Shown here: positions 51,291 to 59,108 of the stretch, one piece after another
Numbering within the stretch: position 1 is the stretch's first letter
Layout of the letters: every line of letters starts with the position of its first letter
Assembly: GCA_040830705.1 (NCBI GenBank)
Contig: JBFOME010000008.1
Span: 1 to 64,000, forward strand
Length of the DNA stretch: 64,000 nucleotides
Direction: 5' to 3'
Origin: Ruegeria_C sp040830705
GTDB taxonomy: Bacteria > Pseudomonadota > Alphaproteobacteria > Rhodobacterales > Rhodobacteraceae
Translations under genes and position numbers: made by a program
The notes under the pieces: model-generated
Databases searched by the model: none
What the model saw: the letters and a program-made list of their open reading frames with translations, nothing else
What the model was told of the DNA's origin: nothing

Positions 51291-52432
51291 GCCTGGAGCT
51301 GACATTGACCGGGGCCGAGGTGCTATTGCCGGACCAGGGGTTGGTGCGCGCCGATCTTTCGATTGCTGATGGCGTGATCTCCGAGCGGGCGGGGCGAAAG
51401 GTGACGCTGGACGGGTATCTCGTGTTGCCCGGTATCGTTGATCTGCATGGTGACGGGTTCGAGCGGCATCTGGCACCGCGGCGCGGGGCGATGAAGCAGA
51501 TGGATGAAGGCGTGATCGCGACCGAGGCGGAACTGGCTGCCAACGGGATCACCACGGCTGTCATGGCGCAATTCTGGAGTTGGGAGGGCGGTGTGCGCGG
51601 GCCGGACTATGCGACGCAGGTTTTCGCCGCCATCGCCAAGATGCGTGATCAGGTTGTCACCGATCTGCTGCCGCAATTGCGGTTTGAGACGCATATGCTG
51701 GATGACTACGCCGCACTCCCAGCGCGCATGGCAGAATGGGATGTGCGGTATCTGGTGTTCAATGATCACCTGCCGCATGACCGGCTGGCCGCCGGTCGAA
51801 TACCGCCGCGCCTGACCGGGCAGGCGCTGAAAGCGCGGCGCAGCCCCAAGGCGCATTTGGCCCTGTTGCAGCAACTGCATGAGAATGGTCGTGACGTGCC
51901 TGCCGCACTGGACGACATCTGCGAAACCTTGCGCTCACACGGCGTGGTAATGGGCAGCCATGACGACCAGACGGCAAAGGATCGTGCCGACTGGCGCGCA
52001 CGGGGGGTGCGGATTGCCGAGTTCCCCGAGACCCTTGAGGCCGCCGAGGCGGCGCGGGCAGGGGGCGACAAAGTCATTCTGGGCGCACCCAATGTGGTGC
52101 GGGGCGGGTCGCATAAAGGCAATGCCAGCGCGTTGGACCTGATCACCATGGGGCTTTGCGATGCGATTGCCTCGGACTATCACTATCCCAGCCCGCGCAG
52201 GGCGGCGTTGCTGCTGGCCCGTTCCGGGGTGCTAGATTTGGCGCGCGCCTGGGCGCTGGTGTCATCCGGCCCGGCACAGGTGCTGGGGCTGACGGACCGT
52301 GGTGAGCTTGCACCGGGCAAGCGCGCCGATCTGGTTGTGCTGGAGGCGCAGAGCCACCGTGTCGCTCTCACCATGGCGGGCGGTCGCGTAAGCTATATGA
52401 ATGGCGCCATTGCCGAGCAGATGCTGGGCTAG
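51287..52432 (+). CDS. phnM: alpha-D-ribose 1-methylphosphonate 5-triphosphate diphosphatase
   Basis: Amidohydrolase fold: LVLPGIVDLHGDGFERHLAP (H-x-D/H-G metal pair), VRYLVFNDHLPHDRLAAGRI, LRSHGVVMGSHDDQTAKDRA, LGAPNVVRGGSHKGNASALD and AIASDYHYPSPRRAALLLAR. PhnM removes pyrophosphate from the C-P lyase intermediate. No other phn genes lie within the window, so it either serves a C-P lyase locus elsewhere or has another phosphate-ester substrate. 381 residues, as usual. Confidence 0.93.
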   Translation: MSLELTLTGAEVLLPDQGLVRADLSIADGVISERAGRKVTLDGYLVLPGIVDLHGDGFERHLAPRRGAMKQMDEGVIATEAELAANGITTAVMAQFWSWEGGVRGPDYATQVFAAIAKMRDQVVTDLLPQLRFETHMLDDYAALPARMAEWDVRYLVFNDHLPHDRLAAGRIPPRLTGQALKARRSPKAHLALLQQLHENGRDVPAALDDICETLRSHGVVMGSHDDQTAKDRADWRARGVRIAEFPETLEAAEAARAGGDKVILGAPNVVRGGSHKGNASALDLITMGLCDAIASDYHYPSPRRAALLLARSGVLDLARAWALVSSGPAQVLGLTDRGELAPGKRADLVVLEAQSHRVALTMAGGRVSYMNGAIAEQMLG

Positions 52433-52481
52433 GGGCGCAGGGTCGCGGCTGCTCGGGCCCGGCGGGCCGTCGCCGCCGCGT

Positions 52482-52500
52482 CGAAAATCTGCGATTTTCG
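52482..52500. repeat. small palindrome between phnM and purK
   Basis: CGAAAATC-TGC-GATTTTCG, eight pairs with a three-base loop, in the 72-base space between two convergent genes. It may act as a weak terminator for both or be a copy of a dispersed palindrome; other copies within this window were not seen. Confidence 0.5.
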
Positions 52501-52504
52501 GGTG

Positions 52505-53581
52505 CTACGTCGCCCGTGTGATGCGATTGACATGACCCATCTTGCGCCCCTGTTTGACCTCGGCCTTGCCATAGAGGTGCAACGCCACGTCGCTTTCACG
52601 GGCCAGGGCCGGAACACGGTCCATGTCATCGCCGATCAGGTTCTCCATCACCACATCTGCATGGCGCTGCCCGTCACCAAGAGGCCACCCCGCCACCGCG
52701 CGGATATGTTGTTCGAATTGATCCACCGCACAGCCATTCTGTGTCCAGTGGCCGGAATTGTGCACGCGTGGGGCAATCTCGTTCACGATCAGTCCCTTTG
52801 GTGTCACAAAAAGCTCGACCCCCATCACGCCGACATAATCCAGTCGGTTCAGGATATTGGCGGCCAGCAGCACGGCATCGGTCTTTTGCGCGGAAGTCAG
52901 CCGCGCGGGGACGGTGGTGGTGCGCAGGATGCCTGCCTCGTGCACGTTCTCGCCGGGGTCGAAACAGGCCACTTGTCCGTCGAGCCCGCGCGCCGCGATG
53001 ATCGAAACCTCGTGAGAGAACTCCACAAACCCTTCCAGAATGGCGGGTGCGCCAGCCATGTCATCCAGCGCCGCCTGGGCGTCCGCGGGGGTTTTCAGGC
53101 GAGCCTGTCCCTTGCCGTCATAGCCGAAGCGGCGGGTCTTCAGAATCGCGGGCGTGCCAATCTCTGCAATCGCCGCTTGAAGGCTGGCCAGATCAGTGAT
53201 GTCAGCGAAGGGGGCAGTCTGCAGGCCCAACTCGCGCAGAAAAGCCTTTTCGGTGAGCCGGTCCTGACTGATCCGTAGCGCCTCGAGCCCGGGGCGGATC
53301 GGACGGTGTTCTTCCAGCAGGTCCAAGGCTTCGGTCGGGATATTTTCGAATTCATAGGTGATGACGTCGACCGATTTGGCGAACGTTTCCAGAGCTGTGA
53401 CGTCCTCATAGGCCGCAGTGGTCACGTGATGGGCCACATCGCCTGCGGGCGGGTTGGCGCCGGGCTCATAGATATGGGTGCGAAAGCCGAGACGCGCCGC
53501 CGCCACCGACAGCATCCGGCCCAACTGGCCGCCGCCCAGAATTCCGATCCTTGCTCCGGGGGCAAGCTTATCCGTCATCAA
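52505..53581 (-). CDS. purK: 5-(carboxyamino)imidazole ribonucleotide synthase
   Basis: An ATP-grasp enzyme of purine synthesis that makes N5-CAIR from AIR, bicarbonate and ATP. Motifs: RIGILGGGQLGRMLSVAAAR, VITYEFENIPTEALDLL, FGYDGKGQARLKTP, GFVEFSHEVSIIAARGLDGQ, DYVGVMGVELFVTPKGLIVN, EIAPRVHNSGHWTQNGC. 358 residues. Its ATG overlaps the stop of the oxidoreductase gene by ATGA; third gene of purE-oxidoreductase-purK. Confidence 0.96.
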   Translation of the reverse strand: MMTDKLAPGARIGILGGGQLGRMLSVAAARLGFRTHIYEPGANPPAGDVAHHVTTAAYEDVTALETFAKSVDVITYEFENIPTEALDLLEEHRPIRPGLEALRISQDRLTEKAFLRELGLQTAPFADITDLASLQAAIAEIGTPAILKTRRFGYDGKGQARLKTPADAQAALDDMAGAPAILEGFVEFSHEVSIIAARGLDGQVACFDPGENVHEAGILRTTTVPARLTSAQKTDAVLLAANILNRLDYVGVMGVELFVTPKGLIVNEIAPRVHNSGHWTQNGCAVDQFEQHIRAVAGWPLGDGQRHADVVMENLIGDDMDRVPALARESDVALHLYGKAEVKQGRKMGHVNRITRAT

Positions 53582-54336
53582 TTCGCCTCCAACCGTTTGC
53601 CAATCGCGGTCAGCGCCGCGCGCAGGGCTTCATGTGCCTTACCTGAGTGCAGTGTCTGCGTCATCTGCTGGCTGAGTGTTCCGTCCGTTGCCAGCGCGTC
53701 GCGCTCTTCGGCCAGCCGACCCGCTTTGCCGGAGTGCATATTGGCCAGAAACCCGGAAAGGAGTTGCGTGGTATAGAATTCGGCAGCATCCGCATCGCCG
53801 GTCTTTTCAGTGAGCCAGTCCGCCCCCGTTGCCATCAGGTCCAGCAAACCGGGCACCATGGCGCAGATGGCAAAATGGGAATTAAACGCGGCCTCATCGG
53901 CGGCTTTCACGACCGGGTTTTCGGGTTCGAACAGGTCTGCCAACAGCTTGTCATTGCCAAACGCGGTCAGCGGGCATCCGCCGTGTTGGAGGAACCCCAG
54001 GGGAATCGTCTGGACGAAATCCGACGCCGGGGCGCAGAGGCCTGCGAGCCGATCAGCCGAAACTCCGGCCATGACGGAAACGATCTGATGGTCGGGGCGA
54101 AAAGTCAGTTGCTCAAGTATCTCTGTAGCAACTTGTGGCCGCAGGCACAGAAAAACGATCTCCGACGCGTCAAGGACTGCCTGAGCCGAAGCAACCGTTA
54201 CACCAAGTTCCGCGTTCAGGGCAGCTGATACCTGAGCGTTGCGTTCTGTCACAGCAATGTCATGTTCCTTCGCAGCCAGAAACCGTACCATCGGGGCCGC
54301 GATGTGCCCGGTCCCAACGAACCCGATCCGCCTCAT
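53578..54336 (-). CDS. ProC-like NAD(P)-binding oxidoreductase inserted in the purE-purK operon, 252 aa
   Basis: The start is a Rossmann site, RIGFVGTGHIAAPMVRFLAA, followed by SEIVFLCLRPQVATEILEQL, QIVSVMAGVSADRLAGLC and a helical C-terminal half. This is the pattern of pyrroline-5-carboxylate reductase/6-phosphogluconate-dehydrogenase-like proteins (F420-oxidoreductase superfamily). The substrate is unknown. It overlaps purE (ATGA at 54336-54333) and purK (ATGA at 53581-53578). Purine synthesis needs no such step between PurE and PurK, so the link is unexplained. Confidence 0.85.
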   Translation of the reverse strand: MRRIGFVGTGHIAAPMVRFLAAKEHDIAVTERNAQVSAALNAELGVTVASAQAVLDASEIVFLCLRPQVATEILEQLTFRPDHQIVSVMAGVSADRLAGLCAPASDFVQTIPLGFLQHGGCPLTAFGNDKLLADLFEPENPVVKAADEAAFNSHFAICAMVPGLLDLMATGADWLTEKTGDADAAEFYTTQLLSGFLANMHSGKAGRLAEERDALATDGTLSQQMTQTLHSGKAHEALRAALTAIGKRLEAN

Positions 54337-54818
54337 CCCTGCGGCTCCTCCGGGATTGAGGCCGACAATGCCTCGCGCCAGCGATCCAGCCGCTCTGCCA
54401 GGGCTTCGTCCTTTAGCGCCAAAATGCCCGCCGCCATCAACCCGGCATTGGCCGCACCCGCCGAGCCAATAGCCATGGTCGCGACCGGGAAGCCTTTGGG
54501 CATTTGCACGATGGAATAGAGTGAGTCGACACCCGAAAGCGCGCGGGTCTGAACGGGCACGCCGATGACGGGAACGCGGGTTTTTGACGCCATCATGCCC
54601 GGCAGATGTGCTGCTCCTCCGGCACCCGCGATGATCACATGCAAACCGCGATCCGCAGCGGTCTTGCCATAGTCCCAAAGACGGTCGGGCGTGCGATGGG
54701 CCGACACAATGCGCGCCTCGAAGGGGACATCCAGCGCCTCCAGAATATCGGCTGCTTCCTTCATCGTGGGCCAGTCCGACTGACTGCCCATGATAATCCC
54801 CACTTTGATGTCGCCCAT
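54333..54818 (-). CDS. purE: N5-carboxyaminoimidazole ribonucleotide mutase
   Basis: Converts N5-CAIR to CAIR. Short and typical: VGIIMGSQSDWPTMKEAADI, ARIVSAHRTPDRLWDYGKTA, IIAGAGGAAHLPGMMASKTR and VPVQTRALSGVDSLYSIVQM. 161 residues. First gene of the operon with the oxidoreductase and purK. Confidence 0.97.
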   Translation of the reverse strand: MGDIKVGIIMGSQSDWPTMKEAADILEALDVPFEARIVSAHRTPDRLWDYGKTAADRGLHVIIAGAGGAAHLPGMMASKTRVPVIGVPVQTRALSGVDSLYSIVQMPKGFPVATMAIGSAGAANAGLMAAGILALKDEALAERLDRWREALSASIPEEPQG

Positions 54819-54955
54819 CCGCTCGAACCCCGGCTTTGGAAAGAGCGCGCACTATAGCCAAATCGCTGTTGCTGGCAATGCAGTAGAACGCAGGTCGCTT
54901 GTAGGGCGGCGCGCGCCATGATCAAACCGTGAATGAGGATGTGCGGGAGGTGAAA

Positions 54956-55417
54956 ATGGAGGTACGGGAGGCAACGATCGAGGATGCCGCCAGCATCCAT
55001 CGCATCTTGCAGGAACTGGTCGCGGCGAGGTTGCGCAACAGACCTGCAACGCTTGATTTCGCGCGCGACAACTACATCACCCATCCCGACAGGCTGTGGT
55101 GCGGCGTGGCGGTCGATGAAGATGGGACGATTCTGGGGTTTCAGGCGCTCAAGCTGGCAGTCGAAGGGAACGAGTTTGATGTTCAGCCCGGCTGGGGCGT
55201 CATCGGCACCCACGTTAGCCCGAAAGCCGCACGACGGGGTGTGGGTGCGGCCTTGTTCGCCGTCAACCGCGAGGTTGCGCGACGGCGCGGCCTCAGCAAG
55301 ATCGACGCCAGCATCGGAGCGGACAACGTGTCGGGGCGCGCATACTACGAGGCAATGGGGTTTGAGACCTATCGAACGCCCAAAGGATTGGACTGCAAGT
55401 GTTATGAGGTTACCTGA
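54956..55417 (+). CDS. GNAT-family N-acetyltransferase, 153 aa
   Basis: Beta-1 MEVREATIEDAASIHRILQE, acetyl-CoA loop SPKAARRGVGAALFAVNREV and motif B IGADNVSGRAYYEAMGFETY. ATG 54956 has GGGAGGTG four bases ahead and fits beta-1; GTG 54929 is an alternative. Acceptor unknown. Divergent from purE. Confidence 0.9.
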   Translation: MEVREATIEDAASIHRILQELVAARLRNRPATLDFARDNYITHPDRLWCGVAVDEDGTILGFQALKLAVEGNEFDVQPGWGVIGTHVSPKAARRGVGAALFAVNREVARRRGLSKIDASIGADNVSGRAYYEAMGFETYRTPKGLDCKCYEVT

Positions 55418-55440
55418 TTTGAGAGCCAGCGCGCCTGAGA

Positions 55441-55665
55441 TCACGCAATGATGTCGGGCGTCAGTCGATCCTCGATCAGTGCGATCATGTCCTTCAGCCG
55501 CAGCTTCTGCTTTTTCAGCCGTTTGATCGTCAGTTGATCAGCAGTTCCTTTTTCCACCAGCGCATGTATCGCCTCGTCCAGATCGCGATGCTGGCGGCGG
55601 AACACCTCCAACTCGACGCGTAGAACGTCATCGGTTTTCATCGATAGGTCAGTAGGAGCGTTCAT
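55441..55665 (-). CDS. YdcH family (DUF465) protein, 74 aa
   Basis: Small, charged and helical: LRVELEVFRRQHRDLDEAIH and then IKRLKKQKLRLKDMIALIED, the DUF465 signature of two coiled helices. Function is unknown; relatives are short cytosolic proteins. Convergent with the GNAT gene. Confidence 0.88.
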   Translation of the reverse strand: MNAPTDLSMKTDDVLRVELEVFRRQHRDLDEAIHALVEKGTADQLTIKRLKKQKLRLKDMIALIEDRLTPDIIA

Positions 55666-55833
55666 GAGCGACTCGCGTCTCTAGTTGGATCTTGCCTGAC
55701 CAATAGGATACGCGTTCATGATGATTTCGCCTAGACCTTGTGGAGGGCGCTGTTTCTCCCCATATTCATCTATGCGGGGTTGCCAGAACGGGACCTCGCA
55801 TACCGTCGCTTTGACAGATAAGGACGATTGGAC

Positions 55834-56247
55834 GTGTCAAAAACTATGCTTGCGTCTTACCCGCACCTGCTCGGGTTCGAGCAATTGGAACGCCTTCTGG
55901 AACGCTCGGCGAAATCGGGCAACGAAGGATATCCACCATACAATATCGAACAAACCTCGGATCATTCCTATCGCATCACCCTGGCCGTGGCCGGATTTGC
56001 GGAAGAGAATTTGGCGATTACCGTCGAGGATCGTCAACTGGTAATCCGCGGTCGTCAGCGTGACGACAGCGAAGGGCGCGTGTTTCTGCATCGCGGTATC
56101 GCTGCGCGTCAGTTCCAGCGCATGTTCGTGCTGGCCGACGGTGTCGAGGTTGGTGAAGCCATCATGGAAAACGGGTTGCTGCATGTCGATCTGACCCGCG
56201 CGATCCCCGATGCCGTGGTGCAGAGGATTAACATAAGGAAAGGGTAA
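55834..56247 (+). CDS. Hsp20-family small heat-shock protein, 137 aa
   Basis: The alpha-crystallin domain (about 30-125) shows YRITLAVAGFAEENLAITVE, QLVIRGRQ, FLHRGIAARQFQRMFVLADG and the A-x-x-x-NGLL-type end MENGLLHVDLTRAIP. It prevents aggregation of unfolded proteins. GTG 55834 is preferred (VSKTMLASYP, AAGGA ahead); TTG 55828 is possible. DUF1150 follows by three bases, the usual alphaproteobacterial pair. Confidence 0.95.
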   Translation: MSKTMLASYPHLLGFEQLERLLERSAKSGNEGYPPYNIEQTSDHSYRITLAVAGFAEENLAITVEDRQLVIRGRQRDDSEGRVFLHRGIAARQFQRMFVLADGVEVGEAIMENGLLHVDLTRAIPDAVVQRINIRKG

Positions 56248-56250
56248 GCG

Positions 56251-56475
56251 ATGAATACACCGTTTGAGATGAAGAGTGACGCGGACCGGATCGTTTATGT
56301 GAAGGCGGTTGATGTAGCCGATTTGCCGGACAAGCTGCGTTCGCAGGCCGGTGATCTGGAGCAGCTCTATGCGGTTCACGACGCCTCGGGCCAGCAGTTG
56401 GCGCTGGTGGCTGACCGTAAGCTGGCCTTCGTGCTAGCGCGCGAAAACGACTATACGCCAGTGACCGTTCACTGA
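56251..56475 (+). CDS. DUF1150 family protein, 74 aa
   Basis: Begins MNTPFEMKSDADRIVYVKAV and ends REN-DYTPVTVH, with LYAVHDASGQQLALVADRKL as the family core. It is nearly always paired with Hsp20 genes in Rhodobacterales and Rhizobiales. Function unknown; co-expression with Hsp20 suggests a role in stress. Confidence 0.93.
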   Translation: MNTPFEMKSDADRIVYVKAVDVADLPDKLRSQAGDLEQLYAVHDASGQQLALVADRKLAFVLARENDYTPVTVH

Positions 56476-56576
56476 CGTTTCTGGCACGCGGGGCTGGGCA
56501 ACTTCCCGCGTGACAACCCGGCTGGAACCGGGGATAGATGTCACCCTGACAGCCCACCAAAGTCAGGGGACGTGAG

Positions 56577-57464
56577 ATGAGCAGGTTCGAATTCGATTGG
56601 GTGGATGCGTTCACCGACCGTGCCTTTGGCGGCAATGGCTGCGCCGTTGTGCATCAGGGCGCTGGGTTGAGCGATGATACCTGTACGGGCTTTGTCCGCG
56701 AAACCTCGTTGATGGAATGCACCTTCACAGGCCCCTCTGACAAAGCCGATGTTCTGGTCCGATACTATCTGGCCAGCCGAGAGATTCCTTTTGCCGGTCA
56801 TCCCACGATTGCCACAGTTGCTGCGCTGCGGGCGCGCGGCTTGGTGACAAAGGATGAAATGACGCTTGAAACCGGTGCGGGCATCGTGTCGGTCCGCGTG
56901 AATGGCGATCTGATCGAAATGACGCAGGTCGCGCCCGAGTTTGGGGTCGAGGTTCCCAAAGAAACTGTTGCTGCCGCGATTGGTCTGAATGTGGGTGACA
57001 TTGTCGCTCAGCCTCAGATGGTCTCCACCGGTCTGCCATTCTGCATCACGCTGCTGAGGGATCGCGCGGCCCTGGATCGTGCAGTCCTCAATATTGATGC
57101 GTTTCGATCCATGACGGCTTTTCTCGGCTATGAGGGCACCGACATGATGGAGCCGTTCATGGTCACGCTGGGCGGCGCGACGGCTGAGGGCGACACCTAT
57201 TCCCGGCTGCTGCTGGCCCCGCCTAGCCCGGCGGAAGATCCCTTCACTGGCTCGGCGACCGGTGCAATGGCGGCCTATCTCTGGCATCACGGTCTGATGG
57301 AGAAAGACAGTTTGACCGCCGAACAGGGTCATGGCATGGGGCGTCCCGGTCAGGCACAAGTGACACGGCTCGGGCCGCGCGATGCGATAACCGGTATTCG
57401 CGTGTCAGGGCAGGGTTTCGTGCTGATGCAGGGGCAAGTTGACCTGCCAGAGGGCGCGCGATGA
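56577..57464 (+). CDS. PhzF-family isomerase, 295 aa
   Basis: Diaminopimelate-epimerase-like fold. The start FEFDWVDAFTDRAFGGNGCA, the catalytic Glu in RETSLMECTFTGPSDKADVL, then REIPFAGHPTIATVAALRAR and SPAEDPFTGSATGAMAAYLW are all clear. Known members isomerise phenazine precursors, but most have unknown substrates, and no other phz gene is here. Overlaps the glycosyltransferase-like gene by ATGA. Confidence 0.92.
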   Translation: MSRFEFDWVDAFTDRAFGGNGCAVVHQGAGLSDDTCTGFVRETSLMECTFTGPSDKADVLVRYYLASREIPFAGHPTIATVAALRARGLVTKDEMTLETGAGIVSVRVNGDLIEMTQVAPEFGVEVPKETVAAAIGLNVGDIVAQPQMVSTGLPFCITLLRDRAALDRAVLNIDAFRSMTAFLGYEGTDMMEPFMVTLGGATAEGDTYSRLLLAPPSPAEDPFTGSATGAMAAYLWHHGLMEKDSLTAEQGHGMGRPGQAQVTRLGPRDAITGIRVSGQGFVLMQGQVDLPEGAR

Positions 57465-58336
57465 GCGACGCGCCAGGGATTGCGATCCTGCCCTATGGGA
57501 CGTCGCTGGGGCCGAAACTGGCGCAGATGCCATTGTCGGATCTGACCTGGCCGCTGGGTTGCCCAGATCGGCTGCAGGGCAAATGTGTCGGCGATCTGGA
57601 GCGAACCGATCATCTGATCATGTACCCCAAGACCTCGCACCACTATGTGCTGCGGCGGGGCACCAAGGCGCAGATTTCACTGATGATGGGTGAGCCTTCG
57701 GTAATCCACGCCAAACACATCAAGCTGTTGAAATGGACCTGGCGTCGGTTTTTCCGAGTGCTGAGTTTTCACGAGGCTCTTGTCGATACCATCCCAAATT
57801 GCGTTTTTTTTCCCTATGGCACAACTTGGGTGCCCGACTGGCGCGATTTGGAAATCAAAAAGACCAAAAACTGCTCTCTGATCGCCTCGGCCAAGCGCGA
57901 CACCGCAGGGCATCAACTGCGCCATGAGATGGTCGATTGGGTGCGTGCAAGCGATCAGGATGTCGAGGTCCTGGGCCGTGGCTATACGCCATTTGACAAG
58001 AAGTCCGACGGGCTCGCCCCTTACCGCTATTCCATCGTGATCGAGAATGTGCGCGAAAAAAACTACTTCTCGGAAAAGCTTCTGGATGCGGTCTTCTGTG
58101 AGACCGTGCCGATCTATTGGGGCTGTCCTAATATTGGCGATTTCGTTGATCCCGAAGGGCTGATCATCTGCGAATCAGCCAACGATATTCAGCGCGCTGT
58201 AGAGGGCATGTCAGAAGAGCAATATCAGTCGAAACTGCCCCTGATCCGCAAAATGAGAGAGCAACTGATCCCATACGCGGATATTGATCTGAGAGCTGCG
58301 GAGGTCATCCGGCAAGAGACTGCCTTGCGCTCATAG
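57461..58336 (+). CDS. GT10-like glycosyltransferase, 291 aa
   Basis: The second half carries the GT10 (alpha-1,3-fucosyltransferase) signature: YRYSIVIENVREKNYFSEKL, then DAVFCETVPIYWGCPNIGDF, with the Glu-Asn and the Glu-Lys-Leu residues that bind the GDP-sugar. The first half differs from well-known members, has no membrane helix, and contains the FFPYGTTWVPDWRDLEIKKT stretch. It would move a GDP-linked sugar to a glycan in the cytosol. Start ATG 57461 overlaps PhzF; the pair may be functionally unrelated. Confidence 0.8.
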   Translation: MSDAPGIAILPYGTSLGPKLAQMPLSDLTWPLGCPDRLQGKCVGDLERTDHLIMYPKTSHHYVLRRGTKAQISLMMGEPSVIHAKHIKLLKWTWRRFFRVLSFHEALVDTIPNCVFFPYGTTWVPDWRDLEIKKTKNCSLIASAKRDTAGHQLRHEMVDWVRASDQDVEVLGRGYTPFDKKSDGLAPYRYSIVIENVREKNYFSEKLLDAVFCETVPIYWGCPNIGDFVDPEGLIICESANDIQRAVEGMSEEQYQSKLPLIRKMREQLIPYADIDLRAAEVIRQETALRS

Positions 58337-58423
58337 CACCGGTCGTGGATGCGGCCCCATCTCGTTTGGGGGTCGAGAAGGGACCGCGTGAACACGCCAA
58401 GAGGGGTATGGCGCGTTCGAGAA

Positions 58424-58915
58424 TTATTCGGGGATCAGCACAGTGTCGATCACGTGGATCACGCCGTTTGATGCCACAACATCGGCGGCGACAACCTTGG
58501 CGTTGTTGACCTTGACCCCATTGCGGGCGTTGACGGCCAGACGATCGCCTTGAACCGTCAGAACCTTGGCGCGTTTGCCAGCGATGTCACCGGACATCAC
58601 CTTGGCGGGGACCACGTGATAGGCCAGAACCGCCACCAGCTGATCCTTGTTCTCGGGCTTCAGCAGGGTTTCAACGGTGCCTGCCGGCAGAGCGGCAAAG
58701 GCTTCGTCGGTGGGCGCGAAGACGGTAAATGGTCCCTCGCTCTTGAGCGTGCCGACCAGATCTGCGGCCTGAACGGCGGCAACCAGCGTGCCGAATGTGC
58801 CCGCCTCGACCGCGGTGTCCACGATGTCTTTCTGGCTGTTGGCCAAAGCTGCCGTCATGCCCGAAGCTGCAATCGCGATTGCGCCGAAAGTGGTGATAAA
58901 GGTCCGTCTGAACAT
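58424..58915 (-). CDS. secreted fasciclin-domain protein, 163 aa
   Basis: A signal peptide (1-25, ends ALA) is followed by a single FAS1 domain: LVGTLKSEGPFTVFAPTDEA, FAALPAGTVETLL, LAYHVVPAKVMSGDIAGKRA and SNGVIHVIDTVLIP. FAS1 domains mediate adhesion or binding of small ligands outside the cell. Single gene. 163 residues, typical of bacterial single-domain forms. Confidence 0.95.
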   Translation of the reverse strand: MFRRTFITTFGAIAIAASGMTAALANSQKDIVDTAVEAGTFGTLVAAVQAADLVGTLKSEGPFTVFAPTDEAFAALPAGTVETLLKPENKDQLVAVLAYHVVPAKVMSGDIAGKRAKVLTVQGDRLAVNARNGVKVNNAKVVAADVVASNGVIHVIDTVLIPE

Positions 58916-59052
58916 TGTCGTCTCCCTGGGTAAGTGTGCTTCTGTTACGGCGCGCCCGGCCGAACTGGATCACATTGAATTGCAAGACGACCGGGGCTTT
59001 GTCGCTGGCCGGGAAAAATTAACATTTGAAAACAAATATATAGATGGGTCTC

Positions 59053-59087
59053 AAAAAATGAAAAAAGCCCGCCGACTGGCGGGCTTT
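59053..59087 (-). terminator. terminator of the Sat-CysC gene
   Basis: Ten perfect pairs AAAGCCCGCC-N4-GGCGGGCTTT (59064-59087), followed on the minus strand by a T-run (A-run at 59053-59066 of the plus strand). The gene stop is at 59109. Classical intrinsic terminator. Confidence 0.93.
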
Positions 59088-59108
59088 GCTATTGGGATGT
59101 TCCGGGTT

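Noticed and set aside
53578..54861. One 427-codon frame covering purE and the oxidoreductase
   Set aside because: Its first half is purE read in the wrong frame; the real oxidoreductase starts at 54336, overlapping the purE stop.
55680..55833. RNA thermometer (ROSE-type) ahead of hsp20
   Set aside because: A short G/C hairpin (CCCC...GGGG near 55757-55780) is present, but it does not cover the ribosome site and the ROSE sequence pattern is not seen.
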